From NCBI RefSeq assembly GCF_964355755.1, contig NC_092672.1:8308001-8372000 (forward strand): a stretch of DNA of 64,000 nt. The letters run 5' to 3'. The position numbers and the translations under genes were made by a program. The stretch's first letter is position 1. Every line of letters starts with the position of its first letter. This document shows positions 51,437 to 64,000 of the stretch, in pieces. Source of the DNA: Antedon mediterranea (Eukaryota; Echinodermata; Crinoidea; Comatulida; Antedonidae). The notes beneath the pieces are model-generated. The model was not told where the DNA came from, made no database searches, and saw only the letters and a program-made list of their open reading frames with translations.

Positions 51437-52549
51437 CATGGTAGTGGGGTGTCACGAAACCTAAGACCACGAAAGCTAAGACCCCCTAAGACCTAAAAGA
51501 TCACAAAAGCTAAGACCCAACACTAAGATTACAAATATTTATCTTTCGCACCTGCCTTGTATTTTAACTCCAAACATTTATTCTGAATAACACACCTTAG
51601 AATTGGCACTTTCATGAAAAAGAATCACATAAAAAGTAACAAATACATTTTTAAATTGATGATTTTACAGACGTTTTTCTCGCACACAAACTGACTAGCC
51701 TACAGTACAGGGTGGACCCAGTACAGTAGGCCTACCCCATGTTCAATGTTTTTGTTTCTATGGAACGTCAAAAGAGCAAACATTATATAGAGGGCTGGAA
51801 ACTCTGTGGAGTCCATCTACAGTGTGGATGGAACAATGTAAAATTAAAATTGTAATGATAATAGTATAATCATGCAAGTACGAAGAAATAAATACTGGCA
51901 AATAAATTTTAATTTAAAAATCATAAGTTTTTTTGTTTCGTTTTCTTTCTGTTTTTATACTTGTACTATTATTGTTGCTCTTTTGGCGCTCTATAGAAAC
52001 AAAAACATTGAGCATGGAGCTCGAGGAGTTACATTACAGTATACAAAGAAACACATCTGTAAAATCATCAATTTAAAGGATTTATTTATTTGTTATTAAT
52101 AAATTATGTGTTTCTCCTTCTGAAAGTACTTATAAGTCCTAATTTTAAAGTGTGGTGTTCAGGATAAAGTTAGTCAATAAATTTGGAGTCAAAATACAAG
52201 AAAGGCAGGTGCGTAAGAAAAACATCCTCTGAACCAACACAATGGAGTAAATATATACCAACAAACAACCCGTCAAGTTTGTTTGTTGTAAAGAAAAAAT
52301 ATACATTTACTCAACGGGCGAAAATAATGTGAGTTTATCTATGTTTTGCGGTAGTATTAAATTATATTTATGGTAATAAATTAAACCTACTGTGTTTAAA
52401 ATTATGTATGGATAAACAAGTATTCTTTTTAAGCTGTAGCATATCTTAGTATTTGTAATCTTAGGTGTTGGGTCTTAGCTTTCGTGATCTTAGGTCTTAG
52501 GGGGTCTTAGCTTTCGTGGTCTTAGGTTTCGTGACACCCCATGGTAGTG
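51437..52549. mobile_element. GGGTGT foldback element, long arms
   Basis: Ends GGGTGTCACGAAACCTAAGA at 51447 and the reverse complement to 52539, flanked by the perfect 10 bp direct repeat CATGGTAGTG (51437-51446 and 52540-52549). The arms pair with interruptions over several hundred bases: CGCACCTGCCTTGTATTTT against AAAATACAAGAAAGGCAGGT, AAATTGATGATTTTACAGA against its complement, and near the centre CAATGTTTTTGTTTCTAT against ATAGAAACAAAAACATTG. The right arm has an extra insert of about 200 bp. No transposase. The duplication length and ends suggest a Mutator-like foldback, related to 42091-42559. Confidence 0.92.
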
Positions 52550-53190
52550 GTGCTGCAGAGTAAGGGATTGGGTCTTGGTATAGTGTCCTTCACTACCAAG
52601 ACGGTTTTTCCACTATAAAGCATTGATGAAGACGCGAACATAATAATATTTTTCCAGCTGTATTTTTAATTTTGAATATGTGCAGAAAATGTCAACATTT
52701 TTGTGTGAATGGCAGATGCTTTATCAATTCCAACCAATCGTTTGCTTTGTTTTTCATGATTACAATTTTCCGGTCTTTCTCTGCATATTTTCTCAGCAGA
52801 TGTGGACAAATTGAACTCGCGTGCCCCTACCCCTCAGGCTCATCAAATTCCAATGATTGTTATTGATTTGTTTCTGAAGCAATGAACCAAAAAATTGGGG
52901 GGGATTAAAAAATGCTTGCTTGATAATTCTACTTGTAAAAGCCTGGAGCATTATTTAACCTATAGAGATATCAATGTAATCAGTAGATCACCTTACCTGT
53001 AATTGTAGTACAAAGGAGCTTAGTATTATTGAAATGTCACTGCAAGAGCAGCTGCAAGTGGCACAAAACAATTAGTTTATTTCTGGAGGAGGGTTAGTCT
53101 ACACCTCTGATCTCCATCGTTAAAATTGTTTGTATGGTATAAAACTCTTAATTCATTTAGTTTATTGGGACAAGTGTTGTCACTATCACT
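52550..53190. other. Non-coding stretch upstream of candidate exon
   Basis: No gene supported. A possible acceptor TTCATTTAG ends at 53160, just before the candidate coding exon. Confidence 0.4.
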
Positions 53191-56100
53191 ATGGATGAAT
53201 ATTTTGAAGCAAGTGAAAGACCGTATATCCATTCATATAGCAGGTAATAATTATTTTGACAGATTACTTTATTTTTTATGGTCCTGTTTCTGCTACGAAA
53301 AAATAACTGGTTCTTAACCCGATATGTGAATTAACCATGAATAAGTTAACCCCAATTTCTTTGGGCAGCAGAAACAGGAGAAATTTTCAATAACTGGTTA
53401 AATGGTAGCGGTTAAAAACAGTCAATCGATTCGGTGTTAGAACGCCATTTAACCCAGTTGTTTCTATGCAACTTTTAGCTGAATACACAAAATAAATGTT
53501 ATTTGATTGACAGCTGCTGACCTTGGTTTGAATTGACTGCCAAAACCCATTGCATCTAGCCAAATGCATAGTATTTTGTGAAGTTCCTTGATTAATGTTT
53601 ACATCTTGACTTGATACATTTTAGTACTTGTGTGTTTTTTTTTATAAATAAAACATTTATAAAGTTTTTACTTTAACAATTTGTATTGATGTAACATTTT
53701 AAGTACAATTACTGTATACACAGACAATTGTACTTAATTAATGAAAAAAGAAATAATTGTTGTGAAGAAACGCAATGAAGGTAACACATGTTTCGTTATT
53801 GATTTGATTGTAAAACACCTTTGACTGCATGGATCACTGACTTTACCATGAATATACCAAGTCGTTATAGCAGTATCTAATAGTCATTTGTTATGAGTGA
53901 GCGAAGCCTGTTGTAACGGATTCGTTGTACACTGTATTGTTGTTAAGTCGGCAGGTTGCCTTATTGTTTATAAACTGATTTATTAATACAGGTATGTTGC
54001 TGGATTGTAGTATATCATTTTCAAATTTATTTGTCACAACTGTTCTTTCATTATAATATATTAAATACTAGTAATAGTATATTATTTAATAGTATTACTG
54101 TACTGTATTTAATTAATGAAATGAGTTTGGAAATACCAATAATCATCTTGGAAATACCAGGCTATTATGTACTTTGTATACTGATTTTCGTTATTCATTA
54201 AATTTAATAATGGATTGCTTGCTTCCCCATTTGAGTAATTTTTATATAGTACAGTAGGTAGGTGCCAAATGTATAGTACGTCTTTAGCAGAAAGTTATCA
54301 TACAGCCTTCAGTAAATAATGTCCACACTGTACCCGTTTATGTTCATGATTTTATTATTGATTTAAATGAATAATGTGAAACTGCAAAGTACTGTACTGT
54401 TATCTTAGATCTTGAATAGAACTTTTACATATCATTATCAAGCAGAAGGTTCCCAGTTGGAATGGCTCTTTCTCATTCTTATAGACTTCCTCATCTTTAT
54501 GAGTGAGTGAGTGTGGCCGAGCGGTTAAGACAGTTGAACCTTAATCCATAGCCATAACATCGGCAAGGGTTCGAGGCTCACTCGCTCCATGGTTCTGGTG
54601 GTAGAACAAGTCTTCTAGGATGAGGACTATAAACCGTAGGTCCAGTGTACATCTGGCTCATGTGCACTTTAAAGAACCTAGTACATCTTTCGAGACGAGT
54701 AGGGAGTTACCCCGGTGTACTAGTTCATACATACACACTGTCGTGGACAGACGTAATGGCGCCGTAGTTGGCTGCCGATGACACGATGTGACTCTTAGGG
54801 GAGAAGAATGTTGTTGAAAAGAAGTAACAGTCCACAACGCCTTTGATCACTAATTGTTGCTTGAATTGGCGCTTTACAAATTCGTATATATATGTATTAT
54901 TGTTATTATTTATCACTTCTTTATATTAATTAATTTTCAGTAGTATTGTAGGCCTACAGTATATGAACTAGTGGTTAATAATTTGTTCTGTGCCTGTTAT
55001 GTTAATTTGGATAGAACTTCTAATAGATTAACTACCTGTATGACTACTCTGTAAAAAGATAGCCAAGTTGGTTTATATTTTATTATAATAATAGCCAATA
55101 AGATTAATTGATGTGAATTTGTTCTAATGCTTATTGTGATCAAGCTACGCATGGGTGTATTTGTTCCCTTTGGTCCTTTGTTGTCACATGCCTTTTTAAC
55201 CTACTGTAATTCCTGTTTTCGAAACCTTAGTTGTGAATGACTTTATAACATTGTCAACTGGCAATGCCATAGTTTATTTTGGTAACTGTCTACTTGACTC
55301 CATCTTAAGTTATTGTCATGTAAATAACTCAATATAAAGAAATGTTTGTGAACTTTATAATAAATCATATAATTTTGAAATTTTCCAAATTATTAGATTT
55401 AAAAACAAACACAACCACCCCTACCCCAACAAAGTGTGCAAAACCGGGGAAAATTTTCTTTTAAAGAAATTAGCCATAACTAATGCTCAATCTGAATTTG
55501 GATTACGTTAGAAAACATACTAGTTTTATAATTGAAATGTTTTTTTCTATATCACCATTCTACATCACAATGAGGTGCAATAAGGTAATATTGTGTAGCA
55601 TTTGGCTATGCTACACAGGCTAAAACGTTCTTTGTACATTCTTTTCAAAGCATGTTTTCCACTAGACGTGAACATATTCGCGCGAAACAAACATTCCTGA
55701 GTTTTTTTTGCGCATTTTTTCACGTCACAAAAATTAGATGAAAAAATATGCATGTACTAAAGTAAGTCAAATTACACTTTTTGATTCGCCTTGTGGACAA
55801 AAACTAGTCTTTAGTGAGTTGTGTTGGACTTTCCAGAATGAGTTTTTTTGTTTACCATTCTGATATTATTATTATCCAAATTATTTTGAAAGTACAGTTT
55901 TGTCTAACGGTATGTGTTTTAATTTTCTGAAACTAGAAAAACAGCTGATTGTAAATGGTGAATGAATTTGGCATGTGTTTATTGTGTGGGCAACACACAG
56001 CTTGACATCTCAACCCCCAGTGGCAACAACCTACCTAGTTCAACTGTTTACATCTGTTTATTGTACAGAGCTTGTTTGTTGAGTGTAAACATGACTCTGT

Positions 56101-59100
56101 GTTAAAGTCATCATATGCAACAAAGACAAGTTCGTACCTTTTGTTCAACAATGCTTTGATCCTGGTCTCAAATATATTGTAACTTTTTATCAAGTAGGCT
56201 TTGTTTGTATGTAACTACAGAAGGAATAAAGGGAATTGCAATAGTGGAACTTTGAGGTTTTAGAGGGGATTTGATCAAGTCAAAGGTAAATGTACTAGGG
56301 TATTAGTAATCAGTCAGTATACCTTGCATGGTTATAGTTTGAACTGGATTCCGTTATCGGTATAACTGCATTGGTACTGTTGAGATCAAGATAAGATGTA
56401 TGTACATTTAATTGAGTTTCATAAGTTGTAAGAAAATATATAGTAAGTCTGTTACAATACTAATTCGAACTTCTCCGTCATCCAGCTAAGTTTCGGGAGA
56501 CTGTAATTGAGAGCTCTCCCCCATTCATTTACCCACCAAAAAGTTTGAACGTTTAGCAGGTAATCAAATCTTTTTGATATAGCCTAATTTCTGGCTTTTA
56601 ATTATCTATTTTTCTCTATTTAAATTAGTAGACCTACTGTTAGTTTTTTTTTCTTCTTAATGGAGTTGAGTTTTCTTGTATAAAGTTTTTATTTTTGTTA
56701 TTTTTTCCTTTGGATGGTGGGGTGAGGGGGAGGGGGAAGATTCGGATGAAAAGAAAGTATGTTTTAATTAAGTATTAAGTATGATCATCTTTCTCAAATC
56801 TGTATTATTACTTGGGTATCTTTTTATGATACATAAAAATGTACAATGATAACAAAAATATGCAATAAGGTTTATTGCAGGTAAATGAAAAGAGAGATGC
56901 ATGATGGGAAGGAAATGGGGAAACATTATTGATTTGTTGATTTCTTCCCATCATGCATTGTGCAACGATGCTTTCTCACGATCGCAAGCTACAGTATCTG
57001 TTGTGATAAACCTTATGCTTCTGCTTCTAGACTTTTTGAAATTATGATAACCATTTCTACATTCAATGATGATTTTAAATCTGCAATTATCATCTCAATT
57101 TTCATATTTGATATCTGATTACGCGTATCATGAGAGATATTCTGCTTAGACGCTTAGATGCCAATAATAAACAAAAAAATGATCGATAACGACTGAACAT
57201 GATCCATTGGCCAATCGTATTTGATAGAGCGTATTTATTACAAGCTGCGTAATTGATCTAGCCGCTATTAAATGACTCTTTCAAAGAAATATATTTACTT
57301 ATGTATGTTGGCTCCATGGCCTAATTTCAGATGCCATATGTTATAGATATGAATTGTATTGTTATTGGAACAAGCTAATTTAATTTATGATATTTCATGC
57401 TCTTGGTAAATATTTATAATTCTGCATAATTAATTAACTTTTCTTGGTTAATTGAACATAAACAATTCTCCATGAAATATTTATTATCAAAATATAATTT
57501 AATTTCAAATTGTTAATGTTGTTACGGTAAGTAATTATTGGAAACTTCACTTTCATAAACAGTGGCACACTTGCACATTACTTTTGTGCGTACATTGTAT
57601 TCAAAACAAAATATCAAAAAATATATAGTACTGTTATATTATCCCCATAAACATCAGAAATGAAGATTTATAAAATCATGAGACTTCAATTTTGCAGTTT
57701 AATCACTCAAAAATAATGATTTCACTTATAAAAGGACAAAATAAATGGTTAAACAGAACATTTACTTTTTTCGAATTACAGTTTTTTAGGTAAATAATTT
57801 TAGTGGATACAGTAACTATTAAACAATGATATCTTTAAGTTTAACAACTTTGTATTTAGTGTAATACCGGTATTCAAAATGACGTAAAATTTCCCAATTC
57901 CAATATATTGTACAGTATGTGGGAAATTTTACAGTGACGATTTTTATTGCATAGTACATCAAGCATTGTGTGTAGCTTTTAAAATAAACAATGATTCTAA
58001 ATTTTTGTAAAATGTACCTTTTTTTCTGAAAGATTCTTCGTGGGCATTCTTTTGAATCAATCCTATTAATATTTTTGTCAATTTTCTGGTCTATTAAGCT
58101 AGTATCACTTAGTGACTCAGATCATAATCACCATCATACCAATGATTTGAGAAATACAGAAGGCCATTAGAATTACAATATTAAAACTACTCAATCAGAA
58201 GAAAAATTAGTAACTTCACATGAAACTAGTTTATTCAATTTAAAAATTCTTTTACATGTGTTTTCTTTTCAAAGAAAATTTGTTTTCATAAATAATAACC
58301 AATTTATTGATGTATCGAACTTAAGTTAAAAACAAGATGCAGTTTAATTAGTAAGGTTTTAAGTATATAATTTTAGTTCAGTATAATTGATTTATAATTT
58401 TTATTGCATTAGAAGGAATTTAAAAAAATCATTTTAAGTTGATAAAAATGAATTTATTGAAGCATAGATTTTGTTCTTCTTTGTGGCATATTTTATTTTA
58501 TATATTTTAGGAGGAAGTTGAATGATAAAACACAATTCATTGAAGATTTTGTAGGATTGTTATATTTTTTTTATATAATGAAAAATGTTTAGGATAGCAA
58601 AAATTGTCTTTAAATACAAGTCTATTTAAATACATACAAATGTACACTATTTGTAAAGTGTAGAAGAATAATAGTATTAGAGTGTTGCAATATGGCTTGG
58701 CATTTTGAAAATATTGACAGAAATACATTTTTTTTGGCTTGCTTGATATGAAATTTACAAATTAACATAATTACATTCATCCATCTGTTGTTTTTATTAA
58801 TGTTGTTTCTTTATGTAAAGATCTGTGATTGGCTAGCTGAAAACCTTATTACCATACATTATATGCGCTGTGTTTTAGTTAGACACACTTAAACATACAT
58901 TGCACGATTTGATAGATACTCGATTGTTATACAATGGAGCTATGAGTAATACTTTAAAGTTAAGTTCTTCGCTGAGTAAATAAAATACACGGTGTGAACA
59001 AACATTACACATTTAGAGGAGGTCATTGCACTATTGAACTAATCATTTTAATCATTTATTAATTTAATATAATAATATTAAAATTGAATTGATAGTATTG

Positions 59101-61371
59101 AAAAATTAATTAATTCAGATAATAACATTTTGCCTAAGTGTGACACTGAACATTGAGGAACACTGAAATACTGTAGGCCCTCTTATTACAAAAGATATAT
59201 AGCAAATAACGAAAAGAGATTATTAGAGGTGCAAATTCAGTTTATTTAGGAGTTGGTATGTTTGGCTGTGCATTTATTTATTCAGTTCCAACAAATTAAG
59301 GTTCCATCCAAAAGATGATATCAATGCGGAAATAAAGCATCTTATCTTACCCAAAGAAATATAACATTGTATGGCAGTCAGGTCTGAATTGAACTCATAT
59401 GGAGTTTTGACACCATTGCGCCATCTCACTCTCGCACATGTCCAAAAGAACAGTATAGATTAATTTAGCTTCTGTGTATAATCACCACATGTAAAATAAT
59501 GTTAATTGTTAGTATTGCCTTTGGCGTACATATGTTTAATGAAGATTGAACATTTGATTTTCAGTTTTTTTTTCGATATTTTTTAGCCTGTTTTGTTTAT
59601 GTTCAATTTGTAGATGTGTCATTCATCTTTCCACACATAGAAAACAGAAAATCAGTTGTTTTGTCAACAGGATTGAGAATAGAGTCAACAATCCCAATAC
59701 GGACACCCTCGGGCTGGCCTGGTTTTCCAACGTTTTGGATCAAGAAAAGTCTGGTTTTGGGAGAATTTCCGTTTATGAGAGTCTGATATTGAGAGATTCA
59801 ACTGTATTTGGTTCTCAAAGAAATTTTATAACAGGAAATATTTTAGCGACATTTTGTATTAGATAGAATGTAAAATCATGTATTTTTAGTCAAAAGTGTT
59901 CAATACGAGTTATCATAACTTATGTCTTTCATAATACATTAACGTCACTGTACTTTTCTTTCATTATTATCTATATGATATATTTTCTGAGTGCACTTTC
60001 ACTTCTGTTTGTTTTTTAATTGCCGACATAAACTGATATGCTTGTTTTAAACTCTCACTTCCTCAAGATTTTGTTTGTGTCTAGTACACCTATCAAATTA
60101 GTAGAAAAACCTTGTTTTATTTGAATTCACAGGATAGGTTAAGCTACAGAAAATTCCAGAAAAAAAACTATAGTATAATCAAGGCAATCTAACAACAGGA
60201 TTCTGAGCTCCGGAGATCAAAGGATTGATCTGTGGCTGCAACAAGATGTTCCACACCCCTTAACAGACACCACACTGTGGAAAATATGTTGATAGTATAG
60301 TACAGTATTGTTGGTATTTGTCGCAGCCAGACATAAGATCAAAGTGACTGTTAGTTACAAGTTCCTATCTTAGCAAGGCAAGCTCAGTGTCCTGTTGTTA
60401 GATTTGCCTTGGTATAATCATCTGTATCAAAATAATAAGTTTTGCATGTGAAACCTTTGCTAAATGAAAAGCAAGATTTTCACGAAAGGTTACTCAGTTA
60501 GAGGAAAAATGGCAAAAATCAGCAATGTAGTCATGTTACAAGTATTGTCAAAACAATATAGATTATCTGATAAAAATCCTAGAAAGTAGGAAATCGTTTG
60601 CCATTTTTCCCCTGACTGTACTGGAGAATATTAACCCATTTTGAAAATATAAAATACATGCAAGATATCGATGTGTGTGATACAGTTGTGTCTTTGAGTG
60701 TTTGTGAATAGCTATTAAATTACTCATTTTGATTATCAAGCTAGTTGCGGTATGCATTGTTGACACTTTTCTATTGCTAGTAGGCCTACTATCTTCTTAT
60801 CATTTCATATCTTCTTATCATATCATATGGTTCTGAGATATGTATTTGAAAAAGTTGGTTGTTAATTGTTTATCAAGTTCAAGAGGTTTAAAAGTGAAAT
60901 TTCAATGATGATAACTGATATTCAAAGTGTGTTCTTTATATTCAAAATGTGTTGTTTATAATCAAAATGTTAATTTTTAACCCATGATGTAAATTTGAAT
61001 TTATCTAAAATAATAAAAATAGTAAGTTAAGGAAATCTGTTAATCAGATTATGATCTCTGATTCTGAATTATGTAAATTTATTTAAATTTGTGTCCATAT
61101 GAAGTGAACCAATGATATGCCTGCAAGTCAAAGATGAGTCATGCATCACTGGTTTGTGGCTACAGCATGGTAAATAATGATAATAAAAACAAAACATTGC
61201 TGCAAGCTACTGTACGTGTATGCATCTCAGAATTGCTTTGGTATTACAGCTATCAGTTGTGATTATTGTTACTCTGTCATTGCTTAATATTTATTCAATA
61301 TTATCGTCTTTTTCAGTAGTTTGGCGATACATTCTTGTCCCCAAGATCAAGAACTGTTGGATTATGATAAG
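53191..61371 (+). CDS. Candidate start of an unidentified gene (two exons, partial)
   Basis: Exon A, 53191-53243, opens with ATG and reads MDEYFEASERPYIHSYS to a donor CAG|GTAATA in phase 2. Exon B, 61317-61371, follows a good pyrimidine tract and acceptor (CTTTTTCAG) and reads SLAIHSCPQDQELLDYDK to a donor AAG|GTAAGT; its phase fits exon A exactly. No further exon is found before the window ends, so the gene would continue to the right. The 8 kb intron is AT-rich with possible conserved elements. I do not recognise the protein. Short exons are weak evidence, and either could be spurious. Confidence 0.35.
53284..53470. mobile_element. Degraded CCTGTTTCTG inverted-repeat element
   Basis: TCCTGTTTCTGCTACG near 53282 and GCAGCAGAAACAGGAG near 53368 form an inverted pair around GGTTCTTAACCC, and a related sequence with GGTTAAA and AACCCAGTTGTTTCTATGCA follows to 53470. 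The ends resemble the Harbinger-like element at 44500. Confidence 0.5.
54508..54735 (+). mobile_element. tRNA-derived SINE (copy 2)
   Basis: Box A GTGGCCGAGCGGTTAAGACA and box B GGGTTCGAGGCTC are closer to a real tRNA-Ser than in copy 1 at 35904. The body words TGTGCACTTTAAAGAACC and GTAGGGAGTTACCCCGGTGT are shared, so the two define a family. Confidence 0.88.
54736..60180. other. Long AT-rich non-coding region
   Basis: No coding region supported on either strand. It would be the intron of the candidate gene at 53191-61371. Notable parts: a perfect 15 bp inverted repeat at 56886-56957, and a stretch at about 57100-57480 with dense homeodomain-like words (TAATTA, TTAATTAA) and few low-complexity runs. 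Confidence 0.5.
56886..56957. repeat. Inverted repeat ATGCATGATGGGAAG
   Basis: ATGCATGATGGGAAG and its exact complement CTTCCCATCATGCAT are separated by about 40 bases. The right arm continues TTGTGC, so TTCCCATCATGCATTGTGC resembles the vertebrate ZNF143/Staf site. It may be a pair of binding sites or a small hairpin MITE. Confidence 0.7.
60181..60410. mobile_element. AAGGCAATCTAACAACAGG MITE
   Basis: Left end AAGGCAATCTAACAACAGGA, right end CCTGTTGTTAGATTTGCCTT. Internal GAGCTCCGGAGATCAAAG and CAGCCAGACATAAGATC are in inverted orientation relative to the copies at 29113 and 39748, so this copy is inserted in the other direction. Confidence 0.87.
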
Positions 61372-64000
61372 GTAAGTTATAATATTTTTTTTACAAATTA
61401 TGTTATTAGTGACATGGGATGGGGGAAAGGAGGAGTGGCCATGATTATTCATTAACTATACTTATATACCCTTAGCCAGACATTTTACTCTTAACGTTAT
61501 ATGGTTCTGCTGCTATGCTGAATATAAGGCAATTTAAGGTTTGCCACTTTACGCTATATTCATAAATTCAACATTTTTTGACAGGAATATTTATCAAATG
61601 TATGTAGTTAAAGTGTGCACTTTCTTTACAAACACAGGTTCTGAGAAAAAAAAATGTTCATATACACACGTACGCAACAGCTTGTTTGAATTCATGTCAT
61701 GTTCAAACATTATTGATTGTGAATGTTTATTGTTTGTATCAAAGTTTTTAAATGCTTGTCCTCTTTACATAAACACAAATTAAATACATTAAAACAGTAT
61801 TTCATTGCATGCCTTCTCTCTGATAAATTGTCCCCCTACATCTGTAATCAGGGGGAAATGTTTTTCACTTTGTGGATTCCAAATAGACATCCAATTTTAC
61901 TCTACAGTCAGTGTTTTATCAATAGAAATCAAGTCGGGAAAATTAAGCAAAGTACCAAATTATTGGTATACTATAAGATGTAACTACAGTAATTCTACTT
62001 ACTATAGTAATAGTATCCAAAAAAGTAAAATAATATTGTACATTTGTTTATTTAATTAACAAAATATAAGCTTTGATTGCTCCTGGTCTATTTAATCAAA
62101 TAGCTAGGCCTAAAAACCTACCACTCCTGATAAGTGTTTATATTTGATGTATAATATAAATATAATAATATTACACCATTTTTTAATACCGATTGCAGCC
62201 AATTTATTCCGACAAATCTTGCTGGTAAAACCTGCTTCGAGAGAACAAAGTATAATTTTATTTTATGCACTTAGTACAGTAGTATAATCCCATGACCGGT
62301 AAATGTATTCTACCATACAGAGTTGCTATTAATTAATGCGATTGTGACCGAGCCGTAAGATTCACTTGATATGCCAATACGGTAAGGAGCGGAAAATTAG
62401 CGATTAAACCTCAAGGGATAGACGTATTGTAAGCTTTCAAAATTAGCTCTTGGAATCGTGGTCGCCATAGCATGGTGATTGAAATTAGACACATTCTCGA
62501 ACTTGTAAATTAATGTTAAAGTTAGAGTGAAAGCTGAATAATAAATGAGGAATTTCATGATAATTATACTATCACTCTGCCTAATGTAACCGAGCCATTA
62601 ACATAATGTTTTAGTTTTCATACTATATGAATAATGAATCCTTGTCGATAGAATTTAAAGTTCTTATTGATGTTCTTGTTTGCAGCCATAATGATCATTT
62701 CCTGACGATAACGCAGATTTAAAGTTTTAATGCTACAGGGCTTGTGTTAAGAAATAAAATTGACAATAAGTCTCATTTGTACAATAGAGGGATTTCTGTT
62801 AAACGACTTTAATCATTATTGGGTAAAGTTTCTTGTCTCATGCAAGTTGCCAAAGAAAAAGATAACATTATATTAGCAGACTGTAAAGAAGTTCCAATGA
62901 GTGTATTTTATTACCACTCTCCTAGCTTAATAATATTTATCATGTGACCCACAATCGTCAAACAATCAATGTTTCTAAGTGCTTTACAAACAAAAGTGAT
63001 AAAATATCCTAAAATAACCAAAAAATGAAAAAAAGCAAAGGAACCATTTACACAGCTCTGTTCTCCAGCACTTTGAAGCTCATGTATGAGAGAAACACCG
63101 AAACAGAAGTGAAAAAGGCATCTCTCTATCCTATCCTACCAAAATATACCACAGCACTACTACTACTACTGTACTACTACTACTGTACTACTACTACTGT
63201 ACTACTACTACTGTACTACTACTACTGTAGGATAATTTAGAATGCTTTATAGTACACTGTGTACCAAACCATACCATTTTGATACTGAAATCAAAAAGTA
63301 GTATTTAAACAAAAGAATGTTTTTTAACATGGGATATTCCTATTTCACAAAGATACAATTAGCATATTTTACGAATAAATTAACTTGACTGTGAATTTGT
63401 AGATGTTGTAAACAAGTCAAGGATAGGAAGATTACAGTTAATTGCGATGATGCATTAGTGATGTACACTGTATAGAATTTATCTAATCTCTGCCACTGTT
63501 TGATGCTACCTTTCAAATTATGGTAAAACCAGAGTTAATATTATGATTATCGAATGCAGTATAATTTAAATTAACAGAAAGAAAAATGAAATGAATTAAT
63601 TAAGTCATATTGCTGATTTCAACTAACAATATTCTACATTACAGTACATTTGTATTCATAATGTACATATTTTTTCAAATATGGAATATTCTATTTTGCA
63701 TTATAATTTATTCAACCTTTTTAATGTTAATTGGTTAATGACTTTAATAAAATAATCAATTTTGAAACGGAAATTGACAAGATTTTCCTTCGATAATGAA
63801 GGTAGATGGTTTCTGTCACAATCAAACAGTGTAAATGGAATGTTTATAATTAGGAGGAGTGTTACTGTATTTTCTTCAGGGATGTTACACATCCTGTGTG
63901 CTGACTTCTTCATAAGTCAATCATGTTGAAATAATGAGATCTAGCGGTAAGTCTAGAGGAATCCAAACAAACATAGTCACCTTAGCAAATACAGTATTCC
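61372..64000. other. Non-coding right end of the window
   Basis: No coding exon supported. Includes a less AT-rich stretch at about 62300-62560 that may be a conserved element, and a TACTACTACTACTG microsatellite at about 63158-63229. Confidence 0.5.
63158..63229. repeat. ACTACTACTACTGT microsatellite
   Basis: About five units of a 14-15 bp compound repeat of ACT triplets interrupted by GT. Confidence 0.9.

Noticed and set aside
61541-62059. Three overlapping 80-86 codon open frames
   Set aside because: AT-rich chance frames with Cys/Phe/Ile-rich translations and no support from splice sites.
63025-63240. 71-codon open frame ending in poly-Leu/Tyr
   Set aside because: The end is the ACTACTACTACTGT microsatellite.

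Overview
The window is animal nuclear DNA. It is AT-rich, its genes carry GT-AG introns, and it is dense in miniature inverted-repeat transposons (MITEs). Gene content is metazoan: NSUN5, NECAP, DDOST, a TTC17-like protein, a BTB-BACK protein and a secreted peptide precursor. The heavy use of TAGGCCTA/CTAGGCC words fits an invertebrate deuterostome, most likely an echinoderm; that placement is an inference and no species is claimed.

Layout from left to right. 1-4884: 27 copies of a ~182 bp satellite with an 11-monomer (~2.0 kb) higher-order repeat. 5084-9332: NSUN5 (six exons, +), with a foldback element in intron 1 and a GC-AG intron 2. 9333-16798: mostly non-coding with MITEs and one small two-helix membrane ORF on the minus strand. 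16799-27037: NECAP (eight exons, +); its introns hold a LINE remnant, two tRNA-like sequences, a 132 bp tandem MITE array and a piggyBac-like element. 30635-33116: compact TTC17-like membrane protein (three exons, -), head to head with DDOST. 34046-40246: DDOST/OST48 (ten exons, +). 40247-44175: LINE tail, then nested foldback and minisatellite elements. 44176-47281: BTB-BACK protein (three exons, +). 49190-50179: intronless secreted precursor with about 27 copies of a MFPEALLD-KR type peptide. 50180-64000: TAGGCCTA-rich block, a second GGGTGT foldback element, a tRNA-derived SINE, and two phase-compatible candidate exons at 53191 and 61317 of an unidentified gene with a very long intron.

The genes do not form a functional unit. 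NSUN5 methylates large-subunit rRNA, NECAP works in clathrin coats, DDOST is an oligosaccharyltransferase subunit in the ER, and the others are of uncertain role. The most interesting item is the repeat-peptide precursor at 49190-50179: it has a signal peptide, a TATA box, a polyadenylation signal and many dibasic cleavage sites, and its peptide matches no neuropeptide family I recognise. The second theme is a set of foldback transposons with intact target-site duplications, two of which (42091-42559 and 51447-52539) share the terminal motif GGGTGTNNCGAAAC.
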